A DNA stretch of 8,793 nt from Chloroflexota bacterium. Lineage in GTDB: Bacteria; Chloroflexota; Dehalococcoidia; SZUA-161; SpSt-899. Location: positions 1-8,793 of the forward strand of contig JABHWQ010000119.1 of the NCBI GenBank assembly GCA_018657655.1. The letters run 5' to 3'. Positions 1 through 6,036 of this stretch are shown here, in pieces. The first letter of the stretch is position 1. Every line of letters begins with the position of its first letter. A model generated the notes under the pieces. The model worked only from the letters and a program-made list of their open reading frames with translations. It did not search any database and had not been told where the DNA came from. The translations under genes and the position numbers were made by a program.

Positions 1-816
1 ATCGGTTATGATCACATTGCGTGCCGGAGCGTTGCCATTGTTGCCGTAGCTGATAGTGTAGGTTATATTCTCTTCCACTGTGGCTGGATCGGGTGAGTCC
101 ATCATCATAATATAGAGATTTGGCTCACTTTCGGTTGTTGTATTGTTGAAACTTCTGACGGTAGGATTGACCCCCACCCCTGCTCCACCGCCGCCACCGC
201 CGCCGATGGCTTCGGGTGGAGGAGTTGGAGCAGGGGTGGGGGTTGGAGCAGGCACCGGCACCGGAAGGTTCGAAAGTGAATAGTTGATAGTGAAAGACAG
301 CTTGTCTCCCTGCACATCGTTACCTGTTTCGATGGGCAACTCCCATTTCCAGTTGATCGTAGCTGTTTCCCCGATATTCGAAGGTGTTATGGCTAGATAG
401 TCGGAATCGAAATCATTTTGCGGTAGGTTGCCGATGGTTTCTGGCAGGGTGAGTGTGGTATCAAGTCTACTGCAAGAGATATCGAACAGCAGGTAGTCGA
501 CAAGTTCTCCCGGCTCTGCCGTGTCTCCCGATTCTGATTGTGGATTGCTGCCCTCACTGCTGACGATATCACTAATCCATATATAGACAGTTCCATTCAT
601 TGTGCCGGAGTTCTGTAGATTAACTGTTTGGGTACCGCTATCCCCGGGAATAAGGTTGTCTATACTCCAGCTTGTCGCTCCGGCCCCGCTTATTTCCAGG
701 TCCATTGTATTGGCTAGTACCGGAACAGGCAGAAAGCCCGAAAGGAGCAGTGCTATGGTTAAACTTACTACCAAGCAGGTCCCGTATTGAGTCTCTTGTC
801 TTAATGGTAAATTCAT
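1..816 (-). CDS. Secreted DUF11-domain surface protein with TasA/camelysin-like N-terminal domain (3' end outside window)
   Basis: An open frame runs without a stop from the ATG at 816-814 to the left edge (272 codons visible), so the C-terminus is missing. Residues 1-36 form a Sec-type signal peptide: a hydrophobic core (LVVSLTIALLLSGF) followed by a PVLA/N cleavage-like site. Residues of about 38-180 look like a beta-sandwich of the TasA/camelysin sort (MDLEISGAG, LIPGDSGTQTVNLQNSG, GDKLSFTINYSL). A Pro/Thr linker (PVPVPAPTPTPAPTPPP) and a seven-glycine run follow. From about residue 236, PNLYIMMMDSPDPATVEENI and ITYTISYGNNGNAPARNVII match the DUF11 repeat, a domain usually repeated in surface proteins. 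The gene starts 5 bases after the stop of the DUF2341 gene, with only a weak purine tract (TTAGAAAAA) as ribosome site, so translational coupling is likely. A role in surface or matrix structure is inferred. Confidence 0.88.
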   Translation of the reverse strand, partial: MNLPLRQETQYGTCLVVSLTIALLLSGFLPVPVLANTMDLEISGAGATSWSIDNLIPGDSGTQTVNLQNSGTMNGTVYIWISDIVSSEGSNPQSESGDTAEPGELVDYLLFDISCSRLDTTLTLPETIGNLPQNDFDSDYLAITPSNIGETATINWKWELPIETGNDVQGDKLSFTINYSLSNLPVPVPAPTPTPAPTPPPEAIGGGGGGGAGVGVNPTVRSFNNTTTESEPNLYIMMMDSPDPATVEENITYTISYGNNGNAPARNVIITD

Positions 817-821
817 TTTTT

Positions 822-3800
822 CTAATAGTAATAGAGCCTGATCTCGTGCAAAGTTGGTGTCCATGATCCATCCGAGGTTAGAGTTGCTCTCCACTGCATG
901 TATCGCCCTGATGGTAATCCCGAGATGGCCGGTGACGTACCGCCGACTGCAATCCATGCGGGACTGCCTGCACTCGCGAGATAAGAGATGTCAGAAGTCC
1001 TGACTTCGAAGGTGATATCTGTTGAAGTCTGTAAAGTCTTGTCCCAGAACACAGCGTTCATCACAGCGCTGGGAGATCCGGTATTAAAAACCTGCGAAGA
1101 TACAGTGCCTGGTGAATAGTAGAGGGTCTCCTCTGAACCTATGCTGTTAGTGGGTTCGACTGAGGCATATTTACGAACGCGAACGTCGTCATATCGTGAG
1201 TATGTGCCGTAGTGGTTTTGTAGCGATATCTCACCAGATCCAGAGTAAGTGCTGTCGGTGCAGGCACGGGTTTGCCCATCGCAGGTGACGTAGAGCGAGG
1301 TGCCATTAATCTGGATACTGTAGTCTAGCCAGACGCCGATGCTTATACCGGTGCCAGTTTGGCCACAACCAGAAACGAATCCCCAGCCTGCATAGGGGGG
1401 AGTCAGGTGGCTCGAACCCTCTCCGGTGCGGGCATCTATCCGCGACTTGTAGCCGGTGTTAGCAGCGTAATTTCCGCGATAGCTAATCTCCGCAATGCTG
1501 TTGGTGGCAAGGTAAACCTTGCCCTCGACTATGCCATTTTGGAATGAAGGGTAGGTTGGGTCCGAACCGACAACCGAATGCCCGTAATCCCCGGTTGTGT
1601 TGCCGCCTCCGCATTCAAGATAACCATTTTCAATCTTGATGGTCCCGGCTCCTCCCAGCTCCCTGTGTTTTGCCCACCTGCTTAAATCAACACTGAAGTC
1701 ATCAAAGAATTCGAAAGTGGCGGCACCGTCACTGGCGCTCCATCCACCGGAATTTCCGTAGTATGCATATATGCTTTTGGTGCCTGATGCTGGGATGGAG
1801 GGCCCTTCAATCCAGAACACAGCAGATGTGCTGGCTGTATAGTCCTCTCTCCAGTGTGAAATCGGTGTGGTTTCATCACCATCCGTGAAACGGATATCGT
1901 CGAAGTTTACATCCATATCTGAGCCATAGGGCACGGTAATCCGTACCTGATAGTCTGTTAGCGATCCCCCGCCCGTGTTGTCTATGGTTATGGGCACACG
2001 TCTGGTCCAGTCGGGATCGTAGGTTTGCTCTGATTGCAGACTAGTGGTCGGTTCGATGGGGCTATACTCTCGGTAGTAATATGAGACAGTCCAATCGGCG
2101 AGATTGGGTGTATTGGAACTATCCGAATTGAGGTTGCCCCGGAGCCGTATCTGAGTGTAGTCACTTTTGATTGATGACATATCTATAGGCGAAGTATCGA
2201 AGCCGGTGGAATTACCGGGCAAATCGCTATCTGGGATCGGTATCCAGGTTGAGGTTCCGCTATTGTACAGAATCTGGTATTTAGCGTCGGTACCGGAAGG
2301 TTCCGTATCGGTCCATGAAAGCTGGTTTCCGGAAGCCAGACGAGTAGTGGTATCTGTGGGGAGGCTTACGCTTGTGAGGCTGCCGGATAGTACGAAGCCA
2401 CTGATAACTTGTTTGGTAACGGTGATCTGATCTACCCAGACGTTTTCCCCATTGGCTAATGTGGCGTCGAATCTGATTTGGAAGTCGGAATTATCATAGG
2501 TTCCGGTGGTGATGGGGACGTCGTTATAGTTTAGCCAAGTGTCATCGGTACCGTTGTTATCCAATTCATCGATGAGGTTATACGATGATCCGTCCCAAAA
2601 ATAGAGAGTGAAATCGTTGGCTTCTGTGTCATCCTTGCGAAACCAGAAATCGAGGGAGGCTGATACGGCATCTGAAAGATCTATATCATCGGATGTAATG
2701 AAACCTTCATCATTGTTAGCCGCTCTGGCACTGTGTGCACCATCTTGCTGTTGTTGAGCGCTAAGCCACCAGTCGTTTATGCCGTTATCGTTCCAGTTGT
2801 CCAGTTCGAAGCTATCGGAGAAGACTGTAGAAGCGTCAGCGGTTAGAACCAGTTGATCTACCCAAACACGCTCTCCATTTCCGAGCGTGGCATCAAAAAC
2901 GATCTCGAAATCAGAGTTGTCGTAGGTTCCGAGATCGATGGTTTCATCGTATTCTATCCAGGTATCGTCACCCCCATTTCCGGATATACCGTAGTCATCC
3001 AATTCCTGTATGAGGTTGTATGACGACCCGTCCCAGAAGTAGAGGGTGAAATCGGCAGCTTCAACATCGTCCTTACGGAACCAGAAACTGAGGGATGCGG
3101 ATGAGGCACTTGAAAGGTCAATGTCATCTGATGTTAAGTAGCCCTCCTGGTTATTTCTGGCAAAAGCACTATGTGTGCCATCCTGAGATTGCCCAGCTCT
3201 CGAAGCCCACATGGTGGGGCCGTTATCGTCCCAGTTTTCCAGTTCGAAGCTGTCAGAGAAGGCAGTTTGATCCACAAAAGCTTGATTGAGTGTCACACTC
3301 CCACTGTTCACCACTACATTGGACGAATTGGATACACCAGTCTGATCATTGAAAGAGTCAGTGGAACTTCCGCTTGTGAAAGTGTCACTGACTGAACTGG
3401 CGCTGGATGCACCCGAATTTCCGTAATATGCATAAATTGTCTCGATACCTCTGGGAAGTGATGGGATTTTCACCCAGAAGGTCGCGGTCCCGGAAGCTGT
3501 GTAGTTTTCTCTCCAATGAGGAAGTGTAGTTGTTTCATCGCTGTTGGCAAAGCGGATATCATCGAAATCCGATTGCATATCTGAGTCGTATGGGATGGTG
3601 ACCTTCACCTGGTAATTAGTAGATGTGCTGCCGGAATTGCTGATAGCAACCGGTACTCGGTATCCCCAGTTGGCATCGTACCATGGCTGTGAATACCAGT
3701 TGCTCCTCGATTGCAGCAGAACATCTCCCGGGCTGGTAGAGGTATCCACCTGATTGAAGACGCCTGTTTCGAAGTCCGCTTGCGAGGTCTGCATCCAAAG

Positions 3801-3956
3801 GTCGGGGACATAGGCGTTCATTTCGTTGTCGTTGGATCTCTCAGAATTCAGAAAAGCAGCCCACGCAGGTATAGCTGCTTGTCCAATAGCTAGTAACAGG
3901 ACAACCAGGAGTAAAACTGCCAGCTGGGGTGTTTCTCTCACGAGCTTGTTTTCCAT
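822..3956 (-). CDS. Large secreted DUF2341 multidomain surface protein (adhesin-like)
   Basis: The product is 1044 residues and complete. Residues 10-34 are a hydrophobic signal or anchor (LAVLLLVVLLLAIGQAAIPA) with a possible AWA/A cleavage site. Two DUF2341 domains lie at about 92-185 and 646-742. Both contain the pattern W-x-R-VP-I, DDIRF, HWRE-YTAS, FW and IYAYYGNSG. Between them are two near-duplicate modules of about 137 residues (233-372 and 379-515), sharing FSDSFEL-NW, SDDIDL, FWFRKDD, FTLYFWDGSSYNLI and VWVDQ, which resemble MAM/concanavalin-like binding domains. Residues 745-930 look LamG-like (DDFS...W). Modules at about 520-628 and 945-1044 share an ending of the type W-P-L-(x)n-YYY. 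No sortase motif or C-terminal anchor is visible. The ATG at 3956 is abutted by GAGG; a better-spaced AAGG lies 11 bases upstream. Ligand binding or adhesion is inferred from domain types only. Confidence 0.9.
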   Translation of the reverse strand: MENKLVRETPQLAVLLLVVLLLAIGQAAIPAWAAFLNSERSNDNEMNAYVPDLWMQTSQADFETGVFNQVDTSTSPGDVLLQSRSNWYSQPWYDANWGYRVPVAISNSGSTSTNYQVKVTIPYDSDMQSDFDDIRFANSDETTTLPHWRENYTASGTATFWVKIPSLPRGIETIYAYYGNSGASSASSVSDTFTSGSSTDSFNDQTGVSNSSNVVVNSGSVTLNQAFVDQTAFSDSFELENWDDNGPTMWASRAGQSQDGTHSAFARNNQEGYLTSDDIDLSSASSASLSFWFRKDDVEAADFTLYFWDGSSYNLIQELDDYGISGNGGDDTWIEYDETIDLGTYDNSDFEIVFDATLGNGERVWVDQLVLTADASTVFSDSFELDNWNDNGINDWWLSAQQQQDGAHSARAANNDEGFITSDDIDLSDAVSASLDFWFRKDDTEANDFTLYFWDGSSYNLIDELDNNGTDDTWLNYNDVPITTGTYDNSDFQIRFDATLANGENVWVDQITVTKQVISGFVLSGSLTSVSLPTDTTTRLASGNQLSWTDTEPSGTDAKYQILYNSGTSTWIPIPDSDLPGNSTGFDTSPIDMSSIKSDYTQIRLRGNLNSDSSNTPNLADWTVSYYYREYSPIEPTTSLQSEQTYDPDWTRRVPITIDNTGGGSLTDYQVRITVPYGSDMDVNFDDIRFTDGDETTPISHWREDYTASTSAVFWIEGPSIPASGTKSIYAYYGNSGGWSASDGAATFEFFDDFSVDLSRWAKHRELGGAGTIKIENGYLECGGGNTTGDYGHSVVGSDPTYPSFQNGIVEGKVYLATNSIAEISYRGNYAANTGYKSRIDARTGEGSSHLTPPYAGWGFVSGCGQTGTGISIGVWLDYSIQINGTSLYVTCDGQTRACTDSTYSGSGEISLQNHYGTYSRYDDVRVRKYASVEPTNSIGSEETLYYSPGTVSSQVFNTGSPSAVMNAVFWDKTLQTSTDITFEVRTSDISYLASAGSPAWIAVGGTSPAISGLPSGRYMQWRATLTSDGSWTPTLHEIRLYYY
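2412..3260 (-). repeat. Internal tandem duplication encoding two ~137-residue modules
   Basis: Within the DUF2341 gene, 2841-3260 and 2412-2822 encode modules that align almost throughout. The shared blocks are FSDSFELxNWxDNG, QDGxHSAxAxNNxEG, TSDDIDLS, SASLxFWFRKDD, DFTLYFWDGSSYNLI, DDTW, GTYDNSDF, FDATLxNGExVWVDQ. The DNA is also alike at the module starts: the plus-strand text ttccagttcgaagct occurs in both. The first copy has an insertion around DDYGISGNGG that the second lacks. This is a domain duplication inside a gene, not a mobile element. Confidence 0.85.
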
Positions 3957-4040
3957 CCTCAGCAGTACCTTATGGTTCTATGGATAGATATATTCATGGG
4001 CTTCACATCGAACTTGCTGTAACTCCAGCTGTGTCAAAGT

Positions 4041-4061
4041 TGTTACTCGTAACAGTGTTAC
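4041..4061. repeat. Interlocking palindrome TGTTAC-tc-GTAACA / GTAAC-agt-GTTAC
   Basis: TGTTAC at 4041-4046 and GTAACA at 4049-4054 form a perfect 6-base inverted repeat with a 2-base gap. The same GTAAC (4049-4053) pairs again with GTTAC at 4057-4061. Three alternating half-sites in 21 bases look like an operator for a dimeric regulator, about 85-105 bases upstream of the DUF2341 start and next to a TTGACA hexamer (minus strand, 4037-4032). No regulator can be named. Confidence 0.5.
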
Positions 4062-4112
4062 GTCTACCCATTTTTACTATCTGCAAAACGAATGCGATAG
4101 AAGCTGATTTAG

Positions 4113-4136
4113 ATTTATGACTGTTGCGACATAAAT
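4113..4136. repeat. Inverted repeat ATTTATG-N10-CATAAAT
   Basis: Perfect 7-base arms at 4113-4119 and 4130-4136 flank the 10-base spacer actgttgcga. The arms are A/T-rich, so as RNA the hairpin would be weak. A protein-binding site is equally possible. It lies in the gap between the TasA-like and DUF2341 genes. Confidence 0.4.
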
Positions 4137-4168
4137 GCTTGGGCCCACATTAAAGAGAAGTTGATCTT

Positions 4169-4191
4169 CCTGACAGGTGTTTACTGTCAGG
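4169..4191 (-). other. Perfect 8-bp hairpin CCTGACAG-N7-CTGTCAGG
   Basis: The arms at 4169-4176 and 4184-4191 are perfectly complementary with a 7-base loop. In the minus direction the 3' flank is AAGATCAACTTCTC, with no U run, so it is not a typical rho-independent terminator. It may protect or process the 3' end of the TasA-like transcript, or be part of a larger leader structure with the hairpin at 4207-4238. Confidence 0.5.
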
Positions 4192-4206
4192 ACGTCTCGA
4201 ACCCTC

Positions 4207-4238
4207 GGCTAAAACCACTGGCAGGGTACGGTTTAGCC
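4207..4238 (-). other. 9-bp hairpin GGCTAAACC...GGTTTTAGCC
   Basis: On the minus strand GGCUAAACC (4238-4230) pairs with GGUUUUAGCC (4216-4207), with one bulged U and a 13-base loop. The loop contains ACCCU, which is complementary to AGGGU immediately 3' of the stem (within 4201-4206), giving an alternative pairing. It begins about 60 bases after the stop of the TasA-like gene. No U tract follows. Confidence 0.5.
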
Positions 4239-4297
4239 AAATAATGCGGAACCCAGGCGGTCAAGCCAGAAACTTGTGTTAGGTTATCTGCCAGTTA

Positions 4298-4915
4298 TTA
4301 CAATGTCTGGCCATCTTGTGCCAGTCCAAGTTCGATATCAAACTCGGCTCGGTCTCCCTGATATTCATTAGTTGTAGCGGCGCTCAGGATACCGCTTAGC
4401 GTGAATGTCCCTGTGCCACTGGCAACAAAGTCGTTTTGCAGCAAGGTCCATGTGCTCGGGGCGGCGGAAAGAGTGCCGCTATAGATGTTGCCGCTGTTCC
4501 AGTCGACATCGAAGGATATCTGGGTTTGGATATTATCAACGGGTACCCCACCAACGCATGGGCCGCTGGGCGATGTCCATGTCCCGCCTTCAGCAGAACA
4601 CTCGGGCTCAGATGTGGCTGCCCCGGTCCCTGACATATTGGTGAATCTGTAGTAAAGGTCGCCCATCAAGTCGCCTAAATTCTCAACGTCTAAATCGATA
4701 GGTGTTATCCCTGCTCCGGGTTCCAGTGCGGAAGCTGTGATGGCGGTGGAGGTCCATGGGTTTTCATTATCAACCATCAAATCCAGTGTCCCGGCCTGGA
4801 AGTAGTTGTTTGTGCTGGTTTCGGTATCGGTGAAGTAAGTCCAGGTGAAGCCACCGGTCATACCGACTACAAGCAACAGAACCATTGATAGCCCTATTAT
4901 TACTTTCTTTTTCAT
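4298..4915 (-). CDS. TasA/camelysin-like secreted protein with SipW-type signal peptide
   Basis: The product is 205 residues. Residues 1-24 are a short positively charged plus hydrophobic signal (MKKKVIIGLSMVLLLVVGMT) and continue into TYFTDTETSTNNYFQAGTLD, the hallmark of SipW-cognate signal peptides found in TasA, camelysin and related M73-like proteins. The mature part has the family pattern of an AGTLDL start, LEPG, a central D-YY-F-N segment and a terminal Y-D-AEFDIEL strand. TasA-type proteins form extracellular matrix fibres in Bacillus, and a similar structural role is inferred here. A small insert with two cysteines (ECSAEGG...GPCVG, about 104-119) is not typical. The start is supported by an excellent ribosome site, AAAGGAG, at 4929-4923 with a 7-base spacer. 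The gene follows sipW by 104 bases, matching the peptidase/substrate pairing of Bacillus tasA operons. Confidence 0.88.
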   Translation of the reverse strand: MKKKVIIGLSMVLLLVVGMTGGFTWTYFTDTETSTNNYFQAGTLDLMVDNENPWTSTAITASALEPGAGITPIDLDVENLGDLMGDLYYRFTNMSGTGAATSEPECSAEGGTWTSPSGPCVGGVPVDNIQTQISFDVDWNSGNIYSGTLSAAPSTWTLLQNDFVASGTGTFTLSGILSAATTNEYQGDRAEFDIELGLAQDGQTL

Positions 4916-4981
4916 CTTGTAACTCCTTTCTGATGATATTACGGATTTGTTTTTTGCTGCTTATGAGAAATTATGATTTAT

Positions 4982-4996
4982 GAATCACCTCCTTTT
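4982..4996 (-). promoter_or_regulatory. Orphan full-length Shine-Dalgarno sequence between sipW and the TasA-like gene
   Basis: The minus strand reads AAAAGGAGGTGATTC, which contains AAGGAGGTGAT, a near-complete complement of the usual 16S rRNA 3' end. No ATG, GTG or TTG follows at usable distance; the only GTG is inside the motif and would give five codons. The real ribosome site of the TasA-like gene is a separate AAAGGAG about 55 bases further on. Orphan SD sequences of this kind (STAB-SD, as in Bacillus cry3A leaders) bind ribosomes and stabilise the downstream mRNA. That role is an inference here. Confidence 0.5.
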
Positions 4997-5019
4997 CGTA
5001 TAATCTTTGTTTTCTGCTT

Positions 5020-5538
5020 TTATAAATTGACTTGTATTTCAGCAGGTCTGCGAGCTTCTTTGACCATATCTTTGAGGATCATAATTGCGAGCGCTATGAT
5101 AGGGAAAATTAGTGTTAAGAGTCCTGGTTCGGAATTCAGGAAATCGCGTATATAACCTGCATAGGGAATCTTGAATAAATAGACGCCTTTGATTTCTGAG
5201 ATGGAAACTGGGAACAGGTCCGGATCTTCGGAAGCATCTCCCTTGGTTTCGAAGGTGTCACTGTGGACAGCGATTACCCTGTGAGTAACCGTAATTTCGT
5301 CACGTTCATAGGTGATGATGGTTCCATTCTCGATATTTCCACTGAATATGCCGTCAACCGGTCCGGTGATAACCATATCTCCTTTGTTAATTGCGGGTAC
5401 CATACTCTCGCTGACTGGGATCCACGTATTATAAGAACTGGAGAAATGCATAAATGCGAAACCTGAAATTGAAAGAGTAAGGATTACATACACCAAGAAA
5501 GAAAGCACTTTCTTGTTAAGTACTCTGGCTTTGATCAT
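5020..5538 (-). CDS. sipW: Signal peptidase I, SipW (ER) type
   Basis: The product is 172 residues from the chosen start. It is a membrane-bound serine peptidase that removes signal peptides on the outer face of the membrane. Residues 11-30 are an N-terminal membrane segment (VLSFLVYVILTLSISGFAFM). SESMVPAINKGD follows, with the catalytic Ser just before Met (residue 45). VTHRVI (His at about 86) replaces the catalytic Lys of ordinary bacterial enzymes, which marks the Ser/His SipW/ER class. TKGDASEDPD (from about 98) is the conserved acidic box, and a second membrane segment lies near the C-terminus (GLLTLIFPIIALAIMIL). The frame opens at an ATG at 5568, but that has no ribosome site and lies 10 bases from a terminator. 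The ATG at 5538-5536 has AAAGG with a 5-6 base spacer and is preferred. The natural substrate is probably the TasA-like protein encoded next. Expression is probably governed by the upstream tandem riboswitches. Confidence 0.92.
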   Translation of the reverse strand: MIKARVLNKKVLSFLVYVILTLSISGFAFMHFSSSYNTWIPVSESMVPAINKGDMVITGPVDGIFSGNIENGTIITYERDEITVTHRVIAVHSDTFETKGDASEDPDLFPVSISEIKGVYLFKIPYAGYIRDFLNSEPGLLTLIFPIIALAIMILKDMVKEARRPAEIQVNL

Positions 5539-5577
5539 TTTCATCCTTTGAATCATCTTTTCCGGCATTTGGTTTCA

Positions 5578-5612
5578 ACAAAAAAAGGGATGCCAAAACA
5601 GGCATCCCTTTT
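5578..5612 (-). terminator. Intrinsic terminator of riboswitch cassette 2 (proximal to sipW)
   Basis: On the minus strand AAAAGGGATGCC (5612-5601) pairs with GGCATCCCTT (5594-5585) around a 6-base loop TGTTTT, followed by a run of seven T (5586-5580). It lies between the aptamer and the sipW start, so it is an attenuator in the leader, not a gene end. Its stem is nearly identical to the terminator of cassette 1, as expected from duplication. Confidence 0.9.
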
Positions 5613-5632
5613 GCATTGACGTCCCAGAAGCA

Positions 5633-5655
5633 AGCCCAGGAAATAATTCTGGGCT
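5633..5655 (-). other. Post-aptamer hairpin of cassette 2 overlapping the P1 3' strand
   Basis: AGCCCAG (5655-5649) pairs perfectly with CUGGGCU (5639-5633) over a 9-base loop. Its 5' arm shares the GAGC used as the 3' strand of the aptamer's closing stem, so the two pairings compete. This makes it a likely part of the expression platform. The matching hairpin in cassette 1 is at 5895-5914. Confidence 0.6.
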
Positions 5656-5746
5656 CTTCGGCAGTCTGGCTACCATAGTCCCGAAGGACTTTAGGCCCAA
5701 TGACTTTGCGCCCCAGAATTTCTCCTGGTTTGCCTTTATCGGAGCT
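5653..5746 (-). ncRNA. Class I c-di-GMP (GEMM-I) riboswitch aptamer, copy 2
   Basis: Read on the minus strand the core is AUAAAGGCAAACC, then a stem with a GAAA tetraloop (CCAGGA-GAAA-UUCUGG), then GCGCAAAGUCAUUGGGCCUA, a short hairpin AGUCC-uuc-GGGACU, then AUGGUAGCC and UGCCGAAG. This matches the Vibrio Vc2 c-di-GMP-I aptamer element by element: GGCAAACC, the GNRA loop, CGCAAAG, the CCUAAA turn and GCCGA. The base aligned with Vc2 G20 is G (expected for c-di-GMP rather than cGAMP preference), the base aligned with A47 is A, and the C of GCCGA aligned with C92 is kept. GCUC (5' side) and GAGC (3' side) close the P1 stem. It lies upstream of terminator 5578-5612 and sipW, so it very probably controls the surface-protein operon. 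Confidence 0.92.
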
Positions 5747-5756
5747 TCTCACGTTG

Positions 5757-5771
5757 CTCTTTAGTAAAGAG
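5757..5771 (-). other. 5' hairpin of riboswitch cassette 2
   Basis: CTCTTT-act-AAAGAG forms a perfect 6-bp hairpin just 5' of the aptamer. It sits inside a larger potential pairing of GGAGC (5786-5782) with GCUCC (5745-5741). The same arrangement occurs in cassette 1 with different loop and flank bases, which argues that it is maintained. Confidence 0.5.
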
Positions 5772-5835
5772 ATACCATGACGGCTCCGGGCAGGTACTAT
5801 TCTTAAAGTGCAATGACACTTGTACAAATGGACTC

Positions 5836-5874
5836 AAAAACAAAAGAAGGGATGCCATTTATGGCATCCCTTTT
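5836..5874 (-). terminator. Intrinsic terminator of riboswitch cassette 1
   Basis: On the minus strand AAGGGATGCCAT pairs with ATGGCATCCCTT (5872-5861 with 5858-5847), a stem of at least 10 bp, followed by the T-rich tract TCTTTTGTTTTT. It separates the first aptamer from the second cassette. Transcription must therefore pass two terminators before reaching sipW. Confidence 0.9.
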
Positions 5875-5894
5875 GTGACAGGTTATGAAAGCTG

Positions 5895-5914
5895 GCCCAG
5901 GATAAAATCTGGAC
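5895..5914 (-). other. Post-aptamer hairpin of cassette 1
   Basis: GUCCAG (5914-5909) pairs with CUGGGC (5900-5895) over an 8-base loop, with one G-U pair. As in cassette 2 the 5' arm overlaps the 3' strand of the aptamer's closing stem (GAGU), so ligand-stabilised P1 would compete with it. Its conservation in both copies supports a switching role. Confidence 0.55.
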
Positions 5915-6006
5915 TCTTCGGCGGCCCGGCTACCATAATCCCAAAGGATTTTAGGTCCGGTGGCTTTGCGTCCCAGAATTTCTCCTGGTTTGCCTTTATC
6001 GGAGCT
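5913..6006 (-). ncRNA. Class I c-di-GMP (GEMM-I) riboswitch aptamer, copy 1
   Basis: On the minus strand the core reads AUAAAGGCAAACC, then CCAGGA-GAAA-UUCUGG (GNRA tetraloop stem), then GACGCAAAGCCACCGGACCU, a hairpin AAUCC-uuu-GGGAUU, then AUGGUAGCCGGGCCGCCGAA. The positions aligned with Vc2 G20, A47 and C92 are G, A and C, the c-di-GMP-competent set. P1 can form between GCUC (6005-6002) and GAGU (5916-5913), with a G-U pair where copy 2 has G-C. It is the first of two aptamers in the leader of the sipW operon and is followed by its own terminator. Confidence 0.93.
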
Positions 6007-6018
6007 ATTCGGGTCGCT

Positions 6019-6036
6019 CTCTTTTTATCAAAAGAG
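6019..6036 (-). other. 5' hairpin of riboswitch cassette 1
   Basis: CTCTTTT (6036-6030) and AAAAGAG (6025-6019) form a perfect 7-bp hairpin with a 4-base loop. It lies between GGAGC (6051-6047) and GCUCC (6005-6001), which can pair around it. The counterpart in cassette 2 has a shorter stem and a different loop. Confidence 0.5.

Larger units (their letters stand above)
3957..4297. other. Structured 341-base intergenic region between the TasA-like and DUF2341 genes
   Basis: I find no credible gene here. The stretch holds an unusual density of inverted repeats, listed separately: a 9-base-arm hairpin, a perfect 8-base-arm hairpin, a 7-base-arm inverted repeat with a 10-base spacer, and an interlocking palindrome. 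Neither hairpin is followed by a T tract on either strand, so they are not ordinary intrinsic terminators. The stretch does not match any riboswitch class I recognise. It could be a leader or processing region of the DUF2341 gene, or carry its own promoter; on the minus strand TTGACA occurs at 4037-4032 but no good -10 element follows at proper spacing. Confidence 0.6.

Noticed and set aside
2167..2430. Plus-strand open frames antisense to the DUF2341 gene
   Set aside because: They mirror the minus-strand coding sequence, lack ribosome sites and resemble no family; the minus-strand frame is clearly the coding one.
4192..4206. tRNA-like GGTTCGAGAC segment on the minus strand
   Set aside because: It resembles a T-loop, but no acceptor, D or anticodon stems can be built around it.
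4169..4238. A known riboswitch (cobalamin, TPP, c-di-GMP class II) in the gap after the TasA-like gene
   Set aside because: None of the conserved core motifs of these classes is present; only generic hairpins are visible.
5536..5568. Longer sipW product starting at the ATG at 5568
   Set aside because: There is no ribosome site before it and the terminator T tract ends about 12 bases upstream; the ATG at 5538 has AAAGG at good spacing.
5516..5827. A 103-codon open frame on the minus strand across the second riboswitch cassette
   Set aside because: It runs through the aptamer and terminator, has no family resemblance, and its sequence is explained by the RNA structure.
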